From assembly GCA_023387735.1 (NCBI GenBank), contig JAEWHP010000046.1, positions 62,001 to 126,000 on the forward strand: DNA of 64,000 nt. Direction: 5' to 3'. Numbering within the stretch: position 1 is the stretch's first letter; each line of letters opens with the position of its first letter. This document shows, piece by piece, positions 27,264 through 36,296 of the stretch. The translations under genes and the position numbers were made by a program. A model generated the notes under the pieces. That model searched no databases and had not been told where the DNA came from. It saw nothing but the letters and a program-made list of their open reading frames with translations. This DNA comes from Pseudomonadota bacterium. Lineage in GTDB: Bacteria; Pseudomonadota; Alphaproteobacteria; Rhizobiales; Xanthobacteraceae.

Positions 27264-28151
27264 ATGACCGACACCACGCTCAACGCGCTGGCCATTGCGG
27301 CCCCCGACGAACTGGAAAGCCCGGCGCGACGCGCGCTGCGCCGGCTGTTCAAGCGCAAGGGCGCGGTGGCGGGCCTTGTCGTGATCGCGACCTTCGCCCT
27401 GCTCGCCGTGCTTGCGCCGCTGATCGTCCCGTATGACCCGATAAAGACAAGCTGGTCGCTGGTGCGCAAGCCGCCGTCGGCGCTGCACTGGTTCGGGACC
27501 GACGAGCTCGGCCGCGACATTCTCGCCCGTGTGATCTACGGCGCGCGCGCCTCGCTGCTGGCGGGCGCGATCTCGGTCGGCATCGCGCTGTCGATCGGCG
27601 TGCCGCTGGGTCTTCTATCCGGCTATCGCGGCGGTTTCATCGACGCCCTGATCAGCCGCATCACCGACGCGATGCTGGCCTGTCCGTTTCTGATCCTGGC
27701 CATCGCGCTGGCCGCGTTCCTCGGTCCGAGCCTCGGCAACGCCATGATCGCGATCGGCATCTCGGCAACGCCGATCTTCGTGCGGCTGACCCGTGGCCAG
27801 GTGATGAGCGTCAAGGTCGAGGATTATGTCGAGGCCGCCCGCGCCATGGGCAATCCGCGCTGGCGCATCGCGCTGTTTCACATCCTGCCGAACATCATGC
27901 CGGCGCTGCTGGTGCAGGCAACGCTGTCGATTGCGGCTGCGATCATCGCGGAAGCCGCGCTGTCGTTCCTCGGCCTGGGCCAGCAGCCCCCCGCCCCGTC
28001 CTGGGGCAGCATGCTCAACGCCGCGCAGCGCTTTCTGACCAACGCGCCCTGGATGGCGATCTGGCCGGGGCTTGCGATCTTCCTCGTGGTGCTATCGTTC
28101 AACCTCGTCGGCGATGGCCTGCGCGACGCGCTGGATCCGCGGGAGAGATAG
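27264..28151 (+). CDS. Peptide ABC transporter permease 2, DppC type
   Basis: The 295-residue permease has the DppC signature WFGTDELGRDILARVIYGAR and the EAA loop YVEAARAMGNPRWRIALFHI. The first membrane helix is GAVAGLVVIATFALLAVLAP. It is the last gene of the 12-gene operon and is followed at once by a family E palindromic repeat. No separate T-tract terminator is evident. Confidence 0.93.
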   Translation: MTDTTLNALAIAAPDELESPARRALRRLFKRKGAVAGLVVIATFALLAVLAPLIVPYDPIKTSWSLVRKPPSALHWFGTDELGRDILARVIYGARASLLAGAISVGIALSIGVPLGLLSGYRGGFIDALISRITDAMLACPFLILAIALAAFLGPSLGNAMIAIGISATPIFVRLTRGQVMSVKVEDYVEAARAMGNPRWRIALFHILPNIMPALLVQATLSIAAAIIAEAALSFLGLGQQPPAPSWGSMLNAAQRFLTNAPWMAIWPGLAIFLVVLSFNLVGDGLRDALDPRER

Positions 28152-28156
28152 CTCGC

Positions 28157-28289
28157 CCTCATGGTGAGGAGACGCAGAGCGCCGTCTCGAATCATGAGGC
28201 CGCGCTGGTGGCTTCATCCTTCGAGACGCGGCGAAGAAGCCCGCTTCTCCCGAGTGAGCGCAAGTGCGCTCATCCGGGGATGAGGTAGA
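28157..28289. repeat. Palindromic intergenic repeat, family E
   Basis: The stretch between the importer operon and the facing gene consists of short inverted segments: CCCTCATGGTGAGGAG, GCGCCGTCTCGAATCATGAG, TCATCCTTCGAGACGC and CTCATCCGGGGATGAG. These CATGAG/CTCATCC arms are a familiar pattern of Bradyrhizobium intergenic repeats. Only this one copy occurs in the window. Confidence 0.6.
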
Positions 28290-28294
28290 AAGCC

Positions 28295-29038
28295 CTACAT
28301 CACGATCTCCCGCAGCACTCTCCGGCAATCCATCTCATATTCCAGATCGATCACCGGTGGCCGCGCGAAATGCCAGGTCAGGCCCGCGCGCGCGGCGCCG
28401 GGGAAGACCATCGCGTCGGCAAAGACGGGATAAAAATCATGGATCGTGTAGGTCTGCGTTGCCGTCGCATCCTTCCAGCCAAAACCGAACTCGCCCATCC
28501 GCTTTTCCATCACGCCGACGACGTAACGGACCTTGTCCGCGATGCCCTCCGGGCTGATGTCGCGGTAGCGCACGGTCCGCTCGGCATAGCTGGCGTTGCC
28601 CTCCTGCGACTCGCCGCTGCCGGCGATGACGAAGCTCGATGCGCCGCTCTGGCTCGGCCGCGTGAACGAGAAAGCGTAGAACGACGGTTCGGACGGCGGA
28701 TCGATTTCCGGGCAGACATTGCTGCGCGCGACCGGATTGGTTCGCTCGTCGTAGATGCCCCACTCCGCCAGCGTCTTGACGTAGTGCAGGTTGAAATTGC
28801 GGAAGCCTTCGTCGGTGAAGGCAGCGGGTGAGCGCAACTCGCAGGCGCAGAACGAGGTCAGCGGCCTTCCGGCCGCCTGGATGTATTTTGCGATTTGCGC
28901 AAACCCTTCGGCCAGCGGCACCGGCCTGTCGAAGCGTACGCGCTCGATCTCGTAGCCGGGATTGGCGGCCACTCCGCCGGAATATTGAAACACGGCCGGG
29001 ATGAAACGGTAGTTGCCGGCGGGAAAGTCGCTCGTCAT
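28295..29038 (-). CDS. Uncharacterised protein, possibly RidA/YjgF-like (CnbZ-type deaminase group)
   Basis: The product has 247 residues with no signal peptide. Conserved-looking segments are FPAGNYRFIPAVFQYSGGVA, GRPLTSFCACELRSPAAFTD and EGFRNFNLHYVKTLAEWGI. The pattern resembles RidA-superfamily proteins annotated as 2-aminomuconate-type deaminases (CnbZ), which hydrolyse enamines or imines. I recall the family rather than deriving it from a catalytic motif, so this is tentative. It faces the end of the peptide-importer operon, across from an imine-producing FAD oxidase at the other end. Confidence 0.55.
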   Translation of the reverse strand: MTSDFPAGNYRFIPAVFQYSGGVAANPGYEIERVRFDRPVPLAEGFAQIAKYIQAAGRPLTSFCACELRSPAAFTDEGFRNFNLHYVKTLAEWGIYDERTNPVARSNVCPEIDPPSEPSFYAFSFTRPSQSGASSFVIAGSGESQEGNASYAERTVRYRDISPEGIADKVRYVVGVMEKRMGEFGFGWKDATATQTYTIHDFYPVFADAMVFPGAARAGLTWHFARPPVIDLEYEMDCRRVLREIVM

Positions 29039-29100
29039 CGTGCCCCTGCTTTCTCTTGTTCTGGAATGAACAGCTTAACGATCGTCGCCGGCGCTGCACA

Positions 29101-29136
29101 CAAATAAGCGACGGCCGCGGTGTCCGCGGCCGTCGC
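29101..29136 (-). terminator. Rho-independent terminator of the RND efflux operon
   Basis: GCGACGGCCGCGG (29108-29120) and CCGCGGCCGTCGC (29124-29136) form a perfect 13-bp stem with a 3-nt loop. Read on the minus strand it is followed by TTATTTG. It lies 26 nt past the efflux pump stop. Confidence 0.88.
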
Positions 29137-29162
29137 CCGTGATTCCATCCATCAAGGCAGGA

Positions 29163-32100
29163 TCAGGTCGGCTTCAGCGACTTGTTGCCGAGATCGAAAT
29201 CGGCAATCTCCTTGGTCCGCTGCGAGCCTGCCTTGGCCTGGTGATCGGTCGCCAGCCAGACATAGACCGCCGGCAGCACGAACAGCGTGAACAGCGTGCC
29301 GATCGACATGCCCGAGACCACGACGAGGCCGATCGAGAAGCGGCTCGCCGCACCCGCCCCGGTCGCAGTCAGCAGCGGGATCAGGCCGGTGACCATCGCC
29401 GCCGTCGTCATCAGGATCGGACGCAGCCGGATCCGGGCCGCCATCTCGATCGCCGAGCGCTTATCGAGGCCTTCCTTGAGCTGCAGTTCGTTGGCGAACT
29501 CGACCATCAGGATGCCGTGCTTGGTGATGAGGCCGACCAGCGTCAGCAACCCGACCTGGGTGTAGATGTTGATGGTCGCGACGCCGAAGAACAGCGGGAT
29601 CAGGGCGCCGACGATCGCCATGGGAACGCTGATCATGATCACCAGCGGGTCCCTCAGGCTCTCGAACTGCGCCGCCAGCACCAGGAAGATGATGATCAGC
29701 GCGAAGCCGAAGGTGATCGCGAGCTGATTGCCTTCCTGCACATATTGCCGGGAGTCCGCCAGATAGTCGTGGCCGAAACCGTTGGGCAGCTTCTTGGCTT
29801 CGCCCTCGAGGAAGTCCACCGCCTGGCCGACGGTGACGCCCGGCATCGGCACCGCCGAGAAGGTCGCCGAGTTGAGCTGGTTGTAATGCGTCAGCGAGTT
29901 CGGATCGGTGGCGGTCTCGATCGACACGATAGTCGACAGCGGGACCAGCTGCCCGGTGTTGGTCGGAACATAGTAGCCGCCGAGCGATTCCGGCGACAGC
30001 CGCATGCCGCGCGGCACCTGCGGGATCACCTGATAGGATCGTCCCTCGAGATTGAAGCGGTTGACGTAGTTGCCGCCCAGCAGCGTCTGCAGCGTGGCGC
30101 CGACCTGGGCCATGTTGATGCCGAGATCGCTCGCCTTGGAGCGGTCGATGGAGACGCGCACCACCGGCTGGTTGAAGTCGAGATCGCTGTCGGAGACGAT
30201 GAACAGGCCGCTCTTGCGCGCGGCGTCCTTCAGCTTCGCCATCTCGTCATAGACGGCCTGGAAGCCGGCGGTCGAATTGATCACCATCTGGATCGGCAAG
30301 CCGCCGGGTCCGCCCGGCAGCGGCGGCAGATTGAAGGCGAAGGCCTGAACGCCTTCGATCTTCGAGAGCTCCGCCTGCACCAGCGGCTTGAGCTGGATCG
30401 AGGAACGCTTGCGCTCGTCCCACGGCTTGAGCAGCATGCCGGCGATGCCGCCCTGCGGCCCGTTGATACCGTTCAGGACGAAGCGCAGGTCGGTCTCGGG
30501 AAACTTCTCGAACGCCTTGTCGAGCTTGTCGCCGTAGAAATCGACATAGTCGATGTTGGCGTATTTCGGCGCCTTGGTCACCGAGAACACGATGCCCTGG
30601 TCTTCCTCGGGGGCGAGTTCCTTGGCGGTGTTCATGTAGAGAAAGCCGACCAGGCCGAGGATCGTCAGCGCGAACAGCCCGGTGATCGGACGATAGTCGA
30701 GCGAGCGGTCGAGCTGTCGCCCGTACCAGCGCGTCATCGCACCGAACACCCGGTTGACCAGCTTCGCAAACCGCCCCTCCTCCGCGCTCTTCAGGAAGAC
30801 CGAGCACATCATCGGCGACAGCGTCAGCGCGATCACGCCCGACACGATCACCGAGCCCGCGAGCGTGAAGGCAAATTCGCGGAACAGCGAGCCGGTCAGG
30901 CCGCCGAGGAAGCCGATCGGCGCATACACCGCCGCCAGCGTGATCGTCATCGAAACCACGGGACCGACGATTTCGCGCGCGCCCTGCAGCGACGCCTGCA
31001 CCGGGGTTTTTCCCTCTTCGAGATGTCGATGGATGTTCTCCACCACCACGATGGCGTCGTCGACCACGAGCCCGATGGCAAGCACCATCGCCAGCAGCGT
31101 CAGCAGATTGAAGCTGAAGCCCAGTACCAGCATCAGGCTGCAGACGCCGATCAGCGACAGCGGAATCGTGACCACGGGGATGATCACCGAGCGGAACGAG
31201 GCCAGGAACAGGAAGATCACGACGACGACGATCAGCACGGCTTCGATCAGCGTGTCCTTCACCTCATCGATCGAGGACTGAATGAATTTTGTGGAATCGT
31301 AGGCCACCTTCATCTTCATCGAAGGCGGCAGGTTGCGCTCGATCTCCGGCATCAACGCACGCACGCCCTTGACCAGCGTCAGCGGATTGCCTTGCGGGGT
31401 CGCCTGCACGCCGATGAAGATCGCGCGCTCGCCGCTGAAGGCGACGCTCGCATCCGAGCTTTGCGCGGCGAGTTCGACGGTCGCAACATCCTCGATCCGC
31501 ACGAAGCCACCGTCCTTGGACTTGACGATCATCTTCTTGAACTGATCGAGATTCCGCAGGTCGGTATTGGTCTGCACGTTCGAGACGATGAAATAGCCCT
31601 TGGCCTGGCCGGCCGCAGCCTGGAAGTTGTTGGCGGCGATTGCCGCCGAGACGTCGTTTGGCGATACGCCGCGTCCTGCCATCCGCACCGGATCTAGCCA
31701 CAGCCGCATCGCGAACGTCTGCCCGCCGAGAATGTCGGCGGACGCCACGCCGTCAACCGTCGACAGCACCGGCTGTACCACGCGCGTCAGATAGTCGGAG
31801 ATCGCCGAACCCGAGAGTTCGTCGCTGGAGAAACCGAGATACATCACGGCCGTGGTCTGCCCCGTCGTCTTGGTCACGATCGGGTCGTTGGATTCTTTCG
31901 GGATCAGGTATTTGACCGAGTTCGTCTTGGCCAGGACTTCGGTCAGCGCCTGGTTGGGGTCGAAATTGAGCTTGATGTAGACCTGGATCGTGCTGGTGCC
32001 CTGCACCGACGACGAGGTGATGTAGTCGACGCCCTCGGCGGATGCGATCGCCTGTTCGATCGGCGTGGTGATGAAGCCCTGGATCAGGTTGGCCGACGCG

Positions 32101-32258
32101 CCGGGATAGACAGTCGTGACGTTGATCACCGTGTTCGACAGTTTCGGATATTGCCGGATCGGCAATACGCTGGCGGCGCGCAAACCGATCAGGAGGATCA
32201 GCAGGCTGACGACGACCGCCAGGATCGGACGCTTGATGAAGATATCGGTAAAGGCCAT
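29163..32258 (-). CDS. RND multidrug efflux transporter, inner-membrane pump (AcrB/MexB type)
   Basis: The product is about 1031 residues with the HAE1 RND topology: helix 1 FIKRPILAVVVSLLILLIGL, a large periplasmic loop, a helix 2-6 bundle, a second loop and a C-terminal bundle. The proton-relay region in helix 4 is visible as LLAMVLAIGLVVDDAIVVVE with two adjacent aspartates. RND pumps expel drugs or organic compounds with a periplasmic adaptor and an outer-membrane channel. The ATG at 32258 is chosen; a GTG lies one codon upstream. No outer-membrane channel gene lies nearby, so it must use one from elsewhere. Confidence 0.95.
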   Translation of the reverse strand: MAFTDIFIKRPILAVVVSLLILLIGLRAASVLPIRQYPKLSNTVINVTTVYPGASANLIQGFITTPIEQAIASAEGVDYITSSSVQGTSTIQVYIKLNFDPNQALTEVLAKTNSVKYLIPKESNDPIVTKTTGQTTAVMYLGFSSDELSGSAISDYLTRVVQPVLSTVDGVASADILGGQTFAMRLWLDPVRMAGRGVSPNDVSAAIAANNFQAAAGQAKGYFIVSNVQTNTDLRNLDQFKKMIVKSKDGGFVRIEDVATVELAAQSSDASVAFSGERAIFIGVQATPQGNPLTLVKGVRALMPEIERNLPPSMKMKVAYDSTKFIQSSIDEVKDTLIEAVLIVVVVIFLFLASFRSVIIPVVTIPLSLIGVCSLMLVLGFSFNLLTLLAMVLAIGLVVDDAIVVVENIHRHLEEGKTPVQASLQGAREIVGPVVSMTITLAAVYAPIGFLGGLTGSLFREFAFTLAGSVIVSGVIALTLSPMMCSVFLKSAEEGRFAKLVNRVFGAMTRWYGRQLDRSLDYRPITGLFALTILGLVGFLYMNTAKELAPEEDQGIVFSVTKAPKYANIDYVDFYGDKLDKAFEKFPETDLRFVLNGINGPQGGIAGMLLKPWDERKRSSIQLKPLVQAELSKIEGVQAFAFNLPPLPGGPGGLPIQMVINSTAGFQAVYDEMAKLKDAARKSGLFIVSDSDLDFNQPVVRVSIDRSKASDLGINMAQVGATLQTLLGGNYVNRFNLEGRSYQVIPQVPRGMRLSPESLGGYYVPTNTGQLVPLSTIVSIETATDPNSLTHYNQLNSATFSAVPMPGVTVGQAVDFLEGEAKKLPNGFGHDYLADSRQYVQEGNQLAITFGFALIIIFLVLAAQFESLRDPLVIMISVPMAIVGALIPLFFGVATINIYTQVGLLTLVGLITKHGILMVEFANELQLKEGLDKRSAIEMAARIRLRPILMTTAAMVTGLIPLLTATGAGAASRFSIGLVVVSGMSIGTLFTLFVLPAVYVWLATDHQAKAGSQRTKEIADFDLGNKSLKPT

Positions 32259-32331
32259 CACAAATTATCCCGGTGAAGTCATCAGTCTTGGCGCGGCCTC
32301 GTCTTCAAGACCGCCGCCCGTCTTTCGCCTG

Positions 32332-32353
32332 CGCGGCCCCCTCGGGGGCCGCG
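32332..32353 (-). other. GC-rich hairpin between adaptor and pump genes
   Basis: CGCGGCCCCC (32332-32341) pairs with GGGGGCCGCG (32344-32353) around a tiny loop, directly after the adaptor stop. There is no U-tract on the minus strand, so it is more likely an RNA-stability or translation element than a terminator. Confidence 0.6.
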
Positions 32354-32361
32354 TTCGTGGA

Positions 32362-33555
32362 TCAGTAGCGCGGCGGCTTCGCCGGTATCGGCGGCGTCGG
32401 ATCGCTCGAGATCGCCACTGCCGCGCCCGATTGCAGCTTGAGCTGCCCGACCGACACCACGCGGTCGCCGTCCTTCAGGCCCTTGGTGATCTCGGCGCGT
32501 CCGTCCAGGCGCTTGCCTGTCTGCACGAAGGTGCGCGTGGCGATCAGACTGGTCTTGCCGTCCTCTTCCTTCTTCTCGCTGACGAGGTAGACGGAATTGC
32601 CATAGAGCGTGTAGTCGACCGCGGTTTCGGGGACGGTGATGGCCGGCGGCTTGTCCGGCAGCACCACGGTCGTGGTCACGAACATGCCGGGCTTGAGGAT
32701 CTTTTCCGGATTCTGGATCGTCGCCTGCACGCGGATGTTGCGCGTGTCGGTCGCGATCTGCGGCTCGATGGTGGTGATCTTGCCCTCGAAGGTCCGGCCC
32801 GGATAGGCATCGACGGCGAGACGGACGATCTGGCCGACCTTGAGCTGGCCGGAGTCCTTTTCCGTCACGGTGAAGTTCGCGAACAGCACCGAAAGATCCG
32901 TCAGCGAGACGATCTGCGTGCCGGCGGTCAGGTATTGCCCGACCTCGACCCGGCGAACGCCGAGTTCGCCGTCGAACGGCGCCCGCACCAGCTTCTGCGA
33001 GATGATGGCTTCCGTCTTGGCAATGCTGGCGCTGGCCTGGTCGAACGCCGCCTGCGCGGTATCCACCGTCGCCTGCGGCCCGACCTGGCGCTCCGCCAGT
33101 TGCTTGGCGCGATCGAGCGTAATCTGCGCCACGCGCTGCTGGGCCCTGAAGTTGGCAAGGTCGCCCTGGTCCGGGCCATCGAACAGCTGCACCAGCGGCG
33201 TGCCCGCTTTCACGCTGGCCCCCGCCGTGAACAAGATATCGGTGATGCGTCCGTTGACGTCGGAGGTGACATTGACCTGGTGCACGGCGGCGAGGTCGCC
33301 GACCGCGGTCAAGAGGTTAGGAATGATTTCGGTCTTCGCGGTTGCGACGTTCACGAGCGTCGGCGGCGGCTTGTTGTTCGCAAAGAACTGCGCGATCATC
33401 TTGCCGCGGAAATAGTTGAACCAGACCAGGCCGCCGACCAGCAGCGTCAGCATCAATCCGACGACGATGAACCAGCGCACCAGCCGCACCGGCCGCTTGT
33501 GCGCCTTGTCGACGATCGGCTTGCCCGACAGCTTGGGTTCAGTCACGATATTCAT
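32362..33555 (-). CDS. RND efflux periplasmic adaptor (membrane fusion protein)
   Basis: The 397-residue protein has an N-terminal anchor helix (LVRWFIVVGLMLTLLVGGLV). The lipoyl/barrel-sandwich halves are VNGRITDILFTAGASVKAGT and LVRAPFDGELGVRRVEVGQY. A coiled-coil hairpin with AQQRVAQITLDRAKQLAE lies between them. A beta-barrel domain follows. It links the RND pump to an outer-membrane channel. The ATG at 33555 is one nucleotide beyond the TetR stop (TGACATG); a GTG nine bases upstream would overlap the TetR gene. Confidence 0.93.
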   Translation of the reverse strand: MNIVTEPKLSGKPIVDKAHKRPVRLVRWFIVVGLMLTLLVGGLVWFNYFRGKMIAQFFANNKPPPTLVNVATAKTEIIPNLLTAVGDLAAVHQVNVTSDVNGRITDILFTAGASVKAGTPLVQLFDGPDQGDLANFRAQQRVAQITLDRAKQLAERQVGPQATVDTAQAAFDQASASIAKTEAIISQKLVRAPFDGELGVRRVEVGQYLTAGTQIVSLTDLSVLFANFTVTEKDSGQLKVGQIVRLAVDAYPGRTFEGKITTIEPQIATDTRNIRVQATIQNPEKILKPGMFVTTTVVLPDKPPAITVPETAVDYTLYGNSVYLVSEKKEEDGKTSLIATRTFVQTGKRLDGRAEITKGLKDGDRVVSVGQLKLQSGAAVAISSDPTPPIPAKPPRY

Positions 33556-33556
33556 G

Positions 33557-34258
33557 TCATGCACTTTCTGCAGTTACCGATTGTCCCGAATTCGGCGACA
33601 GCTCGCAGTCCAGATGAGAAGCAATGGCGGCCTCGTTGAGCCCGATGCCGCGCAGGATGAATCGACAGAGCTGAAGCTCCAGGTCGTTGGCGTTGCCGTA
33701 GGCAAGACACGGCACCGCCGGAAGCCGCGTCAGCGCGGCCATCAGCACGGTATGGTGCGCAAACCAGAACAGATTGAGCGGGTCGCTGCCGATCCGCACG
33801 GCGTCGCCGGCCGCTACCGCGCGCTCGATCGACGCCGAAAACACCGGCCCGATCAGGCCCCCGATCTTGTCATAGAGCAGCCGCGCAAACTCGCCGTCGT
33901 CGAGGTGGCTGGTCGTCATCAGCCGCAGCCGCTGCGCTTCCTCCTGATCCGACCCGTCCGATACCGCAACGAAATGCCCAACCATCCCCTTGATCAGTGC
34001 GACGAGCGTCGCCGTCGACGGCTCCTGGCCGAGCAGGTGCGCAAAGTCAGGATCCGCCTCGCACTCCTCTGTCAGGATCTCGGCATAGAGCGCCGCCTTG
34101 GAAGGGAAATGCTTGAACAGCAGGCCCTCCGAAATAGCGGCAGCAGCCGCCACGCTCTTGGTCGTGGTGCCGGCAAAGCCGTTACGGGCGAAGCATCGCT
34201 TTGCGGCGCTCAAGATCAATTGACGCCGCAGATCACTGGTCATGCGCAGGGTAGACAT
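33557..34258 (-). CDS. TetR family repressor of the efflux operon
   Basis: The chosen ATG gives 233 residues. The N-terminal helix-turn-helix region reads LILSAAKRCFARNGFAGTTT then ISEGLLFKHFPSKAALYAEI, the TetR DNA-binding pattern; the rest is a ligand-binding helical domain. An in-frame start at 34276 would place the palindromic operator inside the coding region, so 34258 is preferred. The gene is first in the operon with the adaptor and pump, an arrangement typical of AcrR-like autoregulated local repressors. Confidence 0.9.
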   Translation of the reverse strand: MSTLRMTSDLRRQLILSAAKRCFARNGFAGTTTKSVAAAAAISEGLLFKHFPSKAALYAEILTEECEADPDFAHLLGQEPSTATLVALIKGMVGHFVAVSDGSDQEEAQRLRLMTTSHLDDGEFARLLYDKIGGLIGPVFSASIERAVAAGDAVRIGSDPLNLFWFAHHTVLMAALTRLPAVPCLAYGNANDLELQLCRFILRGIGLNEAAIASHLDCELSPNSGQSVTAESA

Positions 34259-34264
34259 ATGGGT

Positions 34265-34280
34265 GTGAGTAATCACTCAC
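34265..34280. promoter_or_regulatory. Operator for the TetR repressor
   Basis: GTGAGT and ACTCAC form a perfect inverted repeat around AATC, a few bases ahead of the tetR start. Spaced GAGT/ACTC palindromes of this size are typical TetR-family operators. Binding here would repress tetR, the adaptor and the pump together. Confidence 0.75.
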
Positions 34281-34565
34281 CTGTATGAAGTCAAGGAAGC
34301 ACTGCAGTGCACCATTCGAATCCTGATGCACTGCGCTTTGAGCATCACACACCCATCGCATTGATTATGCGTCGTTTTCCCGATGACCGGGCGCTCACGC
34401 TGACGCCTCATCACAGTTCGGCCGCAACCCCAACGGGCCGCGAGGGTATTGCCGGAAGCCACGCCAGCGCCTTGACGCCGGCGCGGGAACGGCGTTTAGA
34501 ATAGTTGCAAGCGCGACTAAATCCGCTGACCGCGCGTTTGTGCCTCTTAATGAAGAGCGACAGGC
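34281..34565. other. Intergenic region between tetR and the P450 gene
   Basis: No coding frame in this stretch looks real. It includes a perfect 12-bp palindrome GCACTGCAGTGC at 34299-34310, with further GTGCAC/TGCAC words nearby, and a near-palindrome TAGTTGCAAGCGCGACTA at about 34502-34519 (one mismatch between arms). The promoters of the efflux operon and of the P450 gene must lie here, but I cannot place either -10/-35 pair with confidence. Confidence 0.5.
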
Positions 34566-35786
34566 ATGACTGCAGATGCGCGCGAACTGGCGGCCACCTT
34601 CGACCTCGAGAAGCTGACGGCGGAATTCTACGCCAACCCCTACCCGACCTATCGAGCGCTACGGGAAACCGAGCCGGTCAAGCGGCTGCCGAACGGTTCC
34701 TACTTCCTGACGCGCTACAATGATCTCGTCGCCGCCTACAAGAACACGAAAACCTTCTCTTCCGACAAGAAGAAGGAGTTCGCGCCGAAATACGGCGCCA
34801 GCCTGCTCTACGAGCACCACACCACCAGCCTCGTCTTCAACGATCCCCCGGCCCACACCCGCGTCCGCCACCTGATCATGGGCGCGCTTTCGCCACGCGC
34901 GATCGCCGGCATGGAACCCGACCTCGTCAAGCTGGTGGACCGCCTGCTCGACGCCATGGCCGCCAAAAGCAAGGTGGACCTGATCGACGACTTCGCCGCC
35001 GCGATCCCGATCGAGGTGATCGGCAATCTGCTCGACGTACCGCAGGACGAACGCGAACCCTTGCGCGACTGGTCGCTCGCCATTCTCGGGGCGCTGGAAC
35101 CGGTGGTTTCGTCCGAGGCGTTCGCCCGCGGCAACAAAGCCGTGAAGGATTTTCTCGCCTATCTCGAAGGCCTGGTGGCGCGACGGCGGGCCAGCCCCGG
35201 CAATCCCGATCACGACGTGCTGACCCGGCTGATCCAGGGCGAAAGCAATGGCGAGCGGCTGACCGAGAAGGAACTGCTGCACAATTGCATCTTCCTGCTC
35301 AATGCCGGCCACGAGACCACAACCAACCTGATCGGCAACGGCCTCGTCGCACTGCTGGATCATCCGAGCGAAAAGCAGCGGCTGGTCCAGGATCCCGCGC
35401 TGATCAAGACGGCGGTCGAGGAAATGCTGCGGTTCGAAAGCTCCAATCAGCTTGGCAACCGCATGACGGTCGAGCCGGTGGAGCTTGGCGGCATCGCGAT
35501 GCCCGCGGGCACGCCGGTGACGCTGTGCATCGGCGCCGCCAATCGCGATCCCGCGCAATTCCCCGATCCGGAACGTCTCGATGTCGGCCGCACGCCGAAC
35601 CGGCACCTCGCCTTCGGTACCGGCGCGCATCAGTGCGCCGGTATGGCGCTGGCGCGGCTCGAGGGCGCGATCGCGATTTCGCGTTTTCTGGCGCGGTTTC
35701 CGAACTACGCGCTATCGGCCGCGCCGGTGCGCGGTGGTCGCGTCCGGTTCAGGGGATTTTTGAGCGTGCCGTGCGCGCTCGGCTAA
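34566..35786 (+). CDS. Cytochrome P450 (soluble, class I type)
   Basis: The 406-residue protein has no membrane anchor. The oxygen-activation helix reads NAGHETTTNLIGNG (Thr252 region). The heme loop is FGTGAHQCAGMALARLE with the thiolate ligand Cys357, and an ExxR-type EEMLRFES is present. It matches bacterial P450s that need a separate ferredoxin and ferredoxin reductase. No ferredoxin gene is adjacent; a reductase of the right type is encoded 15 kb away at 50711-51931. Its stop lies 1 nt from the stop of the facing gene. The substrate is unknown. Confidence 0.93.
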   Translation: MTADARELAATFDLEKLTAEFYANPYPTYRALRETEPVKRLPNGSYFLTRYNDLVAAYKNTKTFSSDKKKEFAPKYGASLLYEHHTTSLVFNDPPAHTRVRHLIMGALSPRAIAGMEPDLVKLVDRLLDAMAAKSKVDLIDDFAAAIPIEVIGNLLDVPQDEREPLRDWSLAILGALEPVVSSEAFARGNKAVKDFLAYLEGLVARRRASPGNPDHDVLTRLIQGESNGERLTEKELLHNCIFLLNAGHETTTNLIGNGLVALLDHPSEKQRLVQDPALIKTAVEEMLRFESSNQLGNRMTVEPVELGGIAMPAGTPVTLCIGAANRDPAQFPDPERLDVGRTPNRHLAFGTGAHQCAGMALARLEGAIAISRFLARFPNYALSAAPVRGGRVRFRGFLSVPCALG

Positions 35787-35787
35787 G

Positions 35788-36168
35788 CTAATTGCCCGCG
35801 GTGTTGAAGCGGGAAAGATCGCAATCGCGCTCCGCATATTTCACCCGGCGAATTCCCTCGCGGTCTTCGACCACCGAGGGCTTGCAGCGGTCGCGCCAGG
35901 CGGCTTCCTTGACTTCGTCGGCCTTCTTCTCTTCCGCCGTCTTCTGGATCACCTTGATCGTGGCGCGACTGCCCACGGCGAAATTGGTCTGCTGGCTCGG
36001 AAGCAGCGGACCACCGTTGGCGATGGCCGAGGCTTTGGCCCGTTCGAAAGCCCGCTCCGCGGAGGCCGCCTGGGCTGCGGCAGCCGCGTTGCCGTGGTCC
36101 ATCGCGAACTGCGCGGATGCCGACGAGACCGATGCGGCGAGGATCGAGATCGCGATGAGGATACGCAT
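35788..36168 (-). CDS. Small secreted protein with conserved two-cysteine C-terminus (paralogue 1)
   Basis: The product has 126 residues with a clear signal peptide (MRILIAISILAASVSSASAQ). The middle is alanine- and lysine-rich. The end carries W-x3-C-K-P-x4-D-R-E-G-I-x-R, then Y-A-x3-C, probably forming a disulfide. The same C-terminal pattern occurs in the neighbouring gene 36297-36587. I do not recognise a named family, and no catalytic motif is seen. The protein is presumably periplasmic. Confidence 0.75.
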   Translation of the reverse strand: MRILIAISILAASVSSASAQFAMDHGNAAAAAQAASAERAFERAKASAIANGGPLLPSQQTNFAVGSRATIKVIQKTAEEKKADEVKEAAWRDRCKPSVVEDREGIRRVKYAERDCDLSRFNTAGN

Positions 36169-36296
36169 TTCAACAGCCTCTTTGGAATGAATGCCGCCGG
36201 AAAGAATGGCCCGGCAGGCATTGAGGCTGCGTAAAGCAGCGTGGCTAACCGCGCTGCAATTTTATGCCTAAAAATTTAGATATGGGGCACAGCGGA

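Noticed and set aside
29139..31697. An 852-codon open frame on the plus strand opposite the RND pump
   Set aside because: Its translation is rich in Arg, His, Gln and Asp with no domain pattern, typical of an antisense shadow in high-GC DNA; the minus-strand RND protein is unmistakable.
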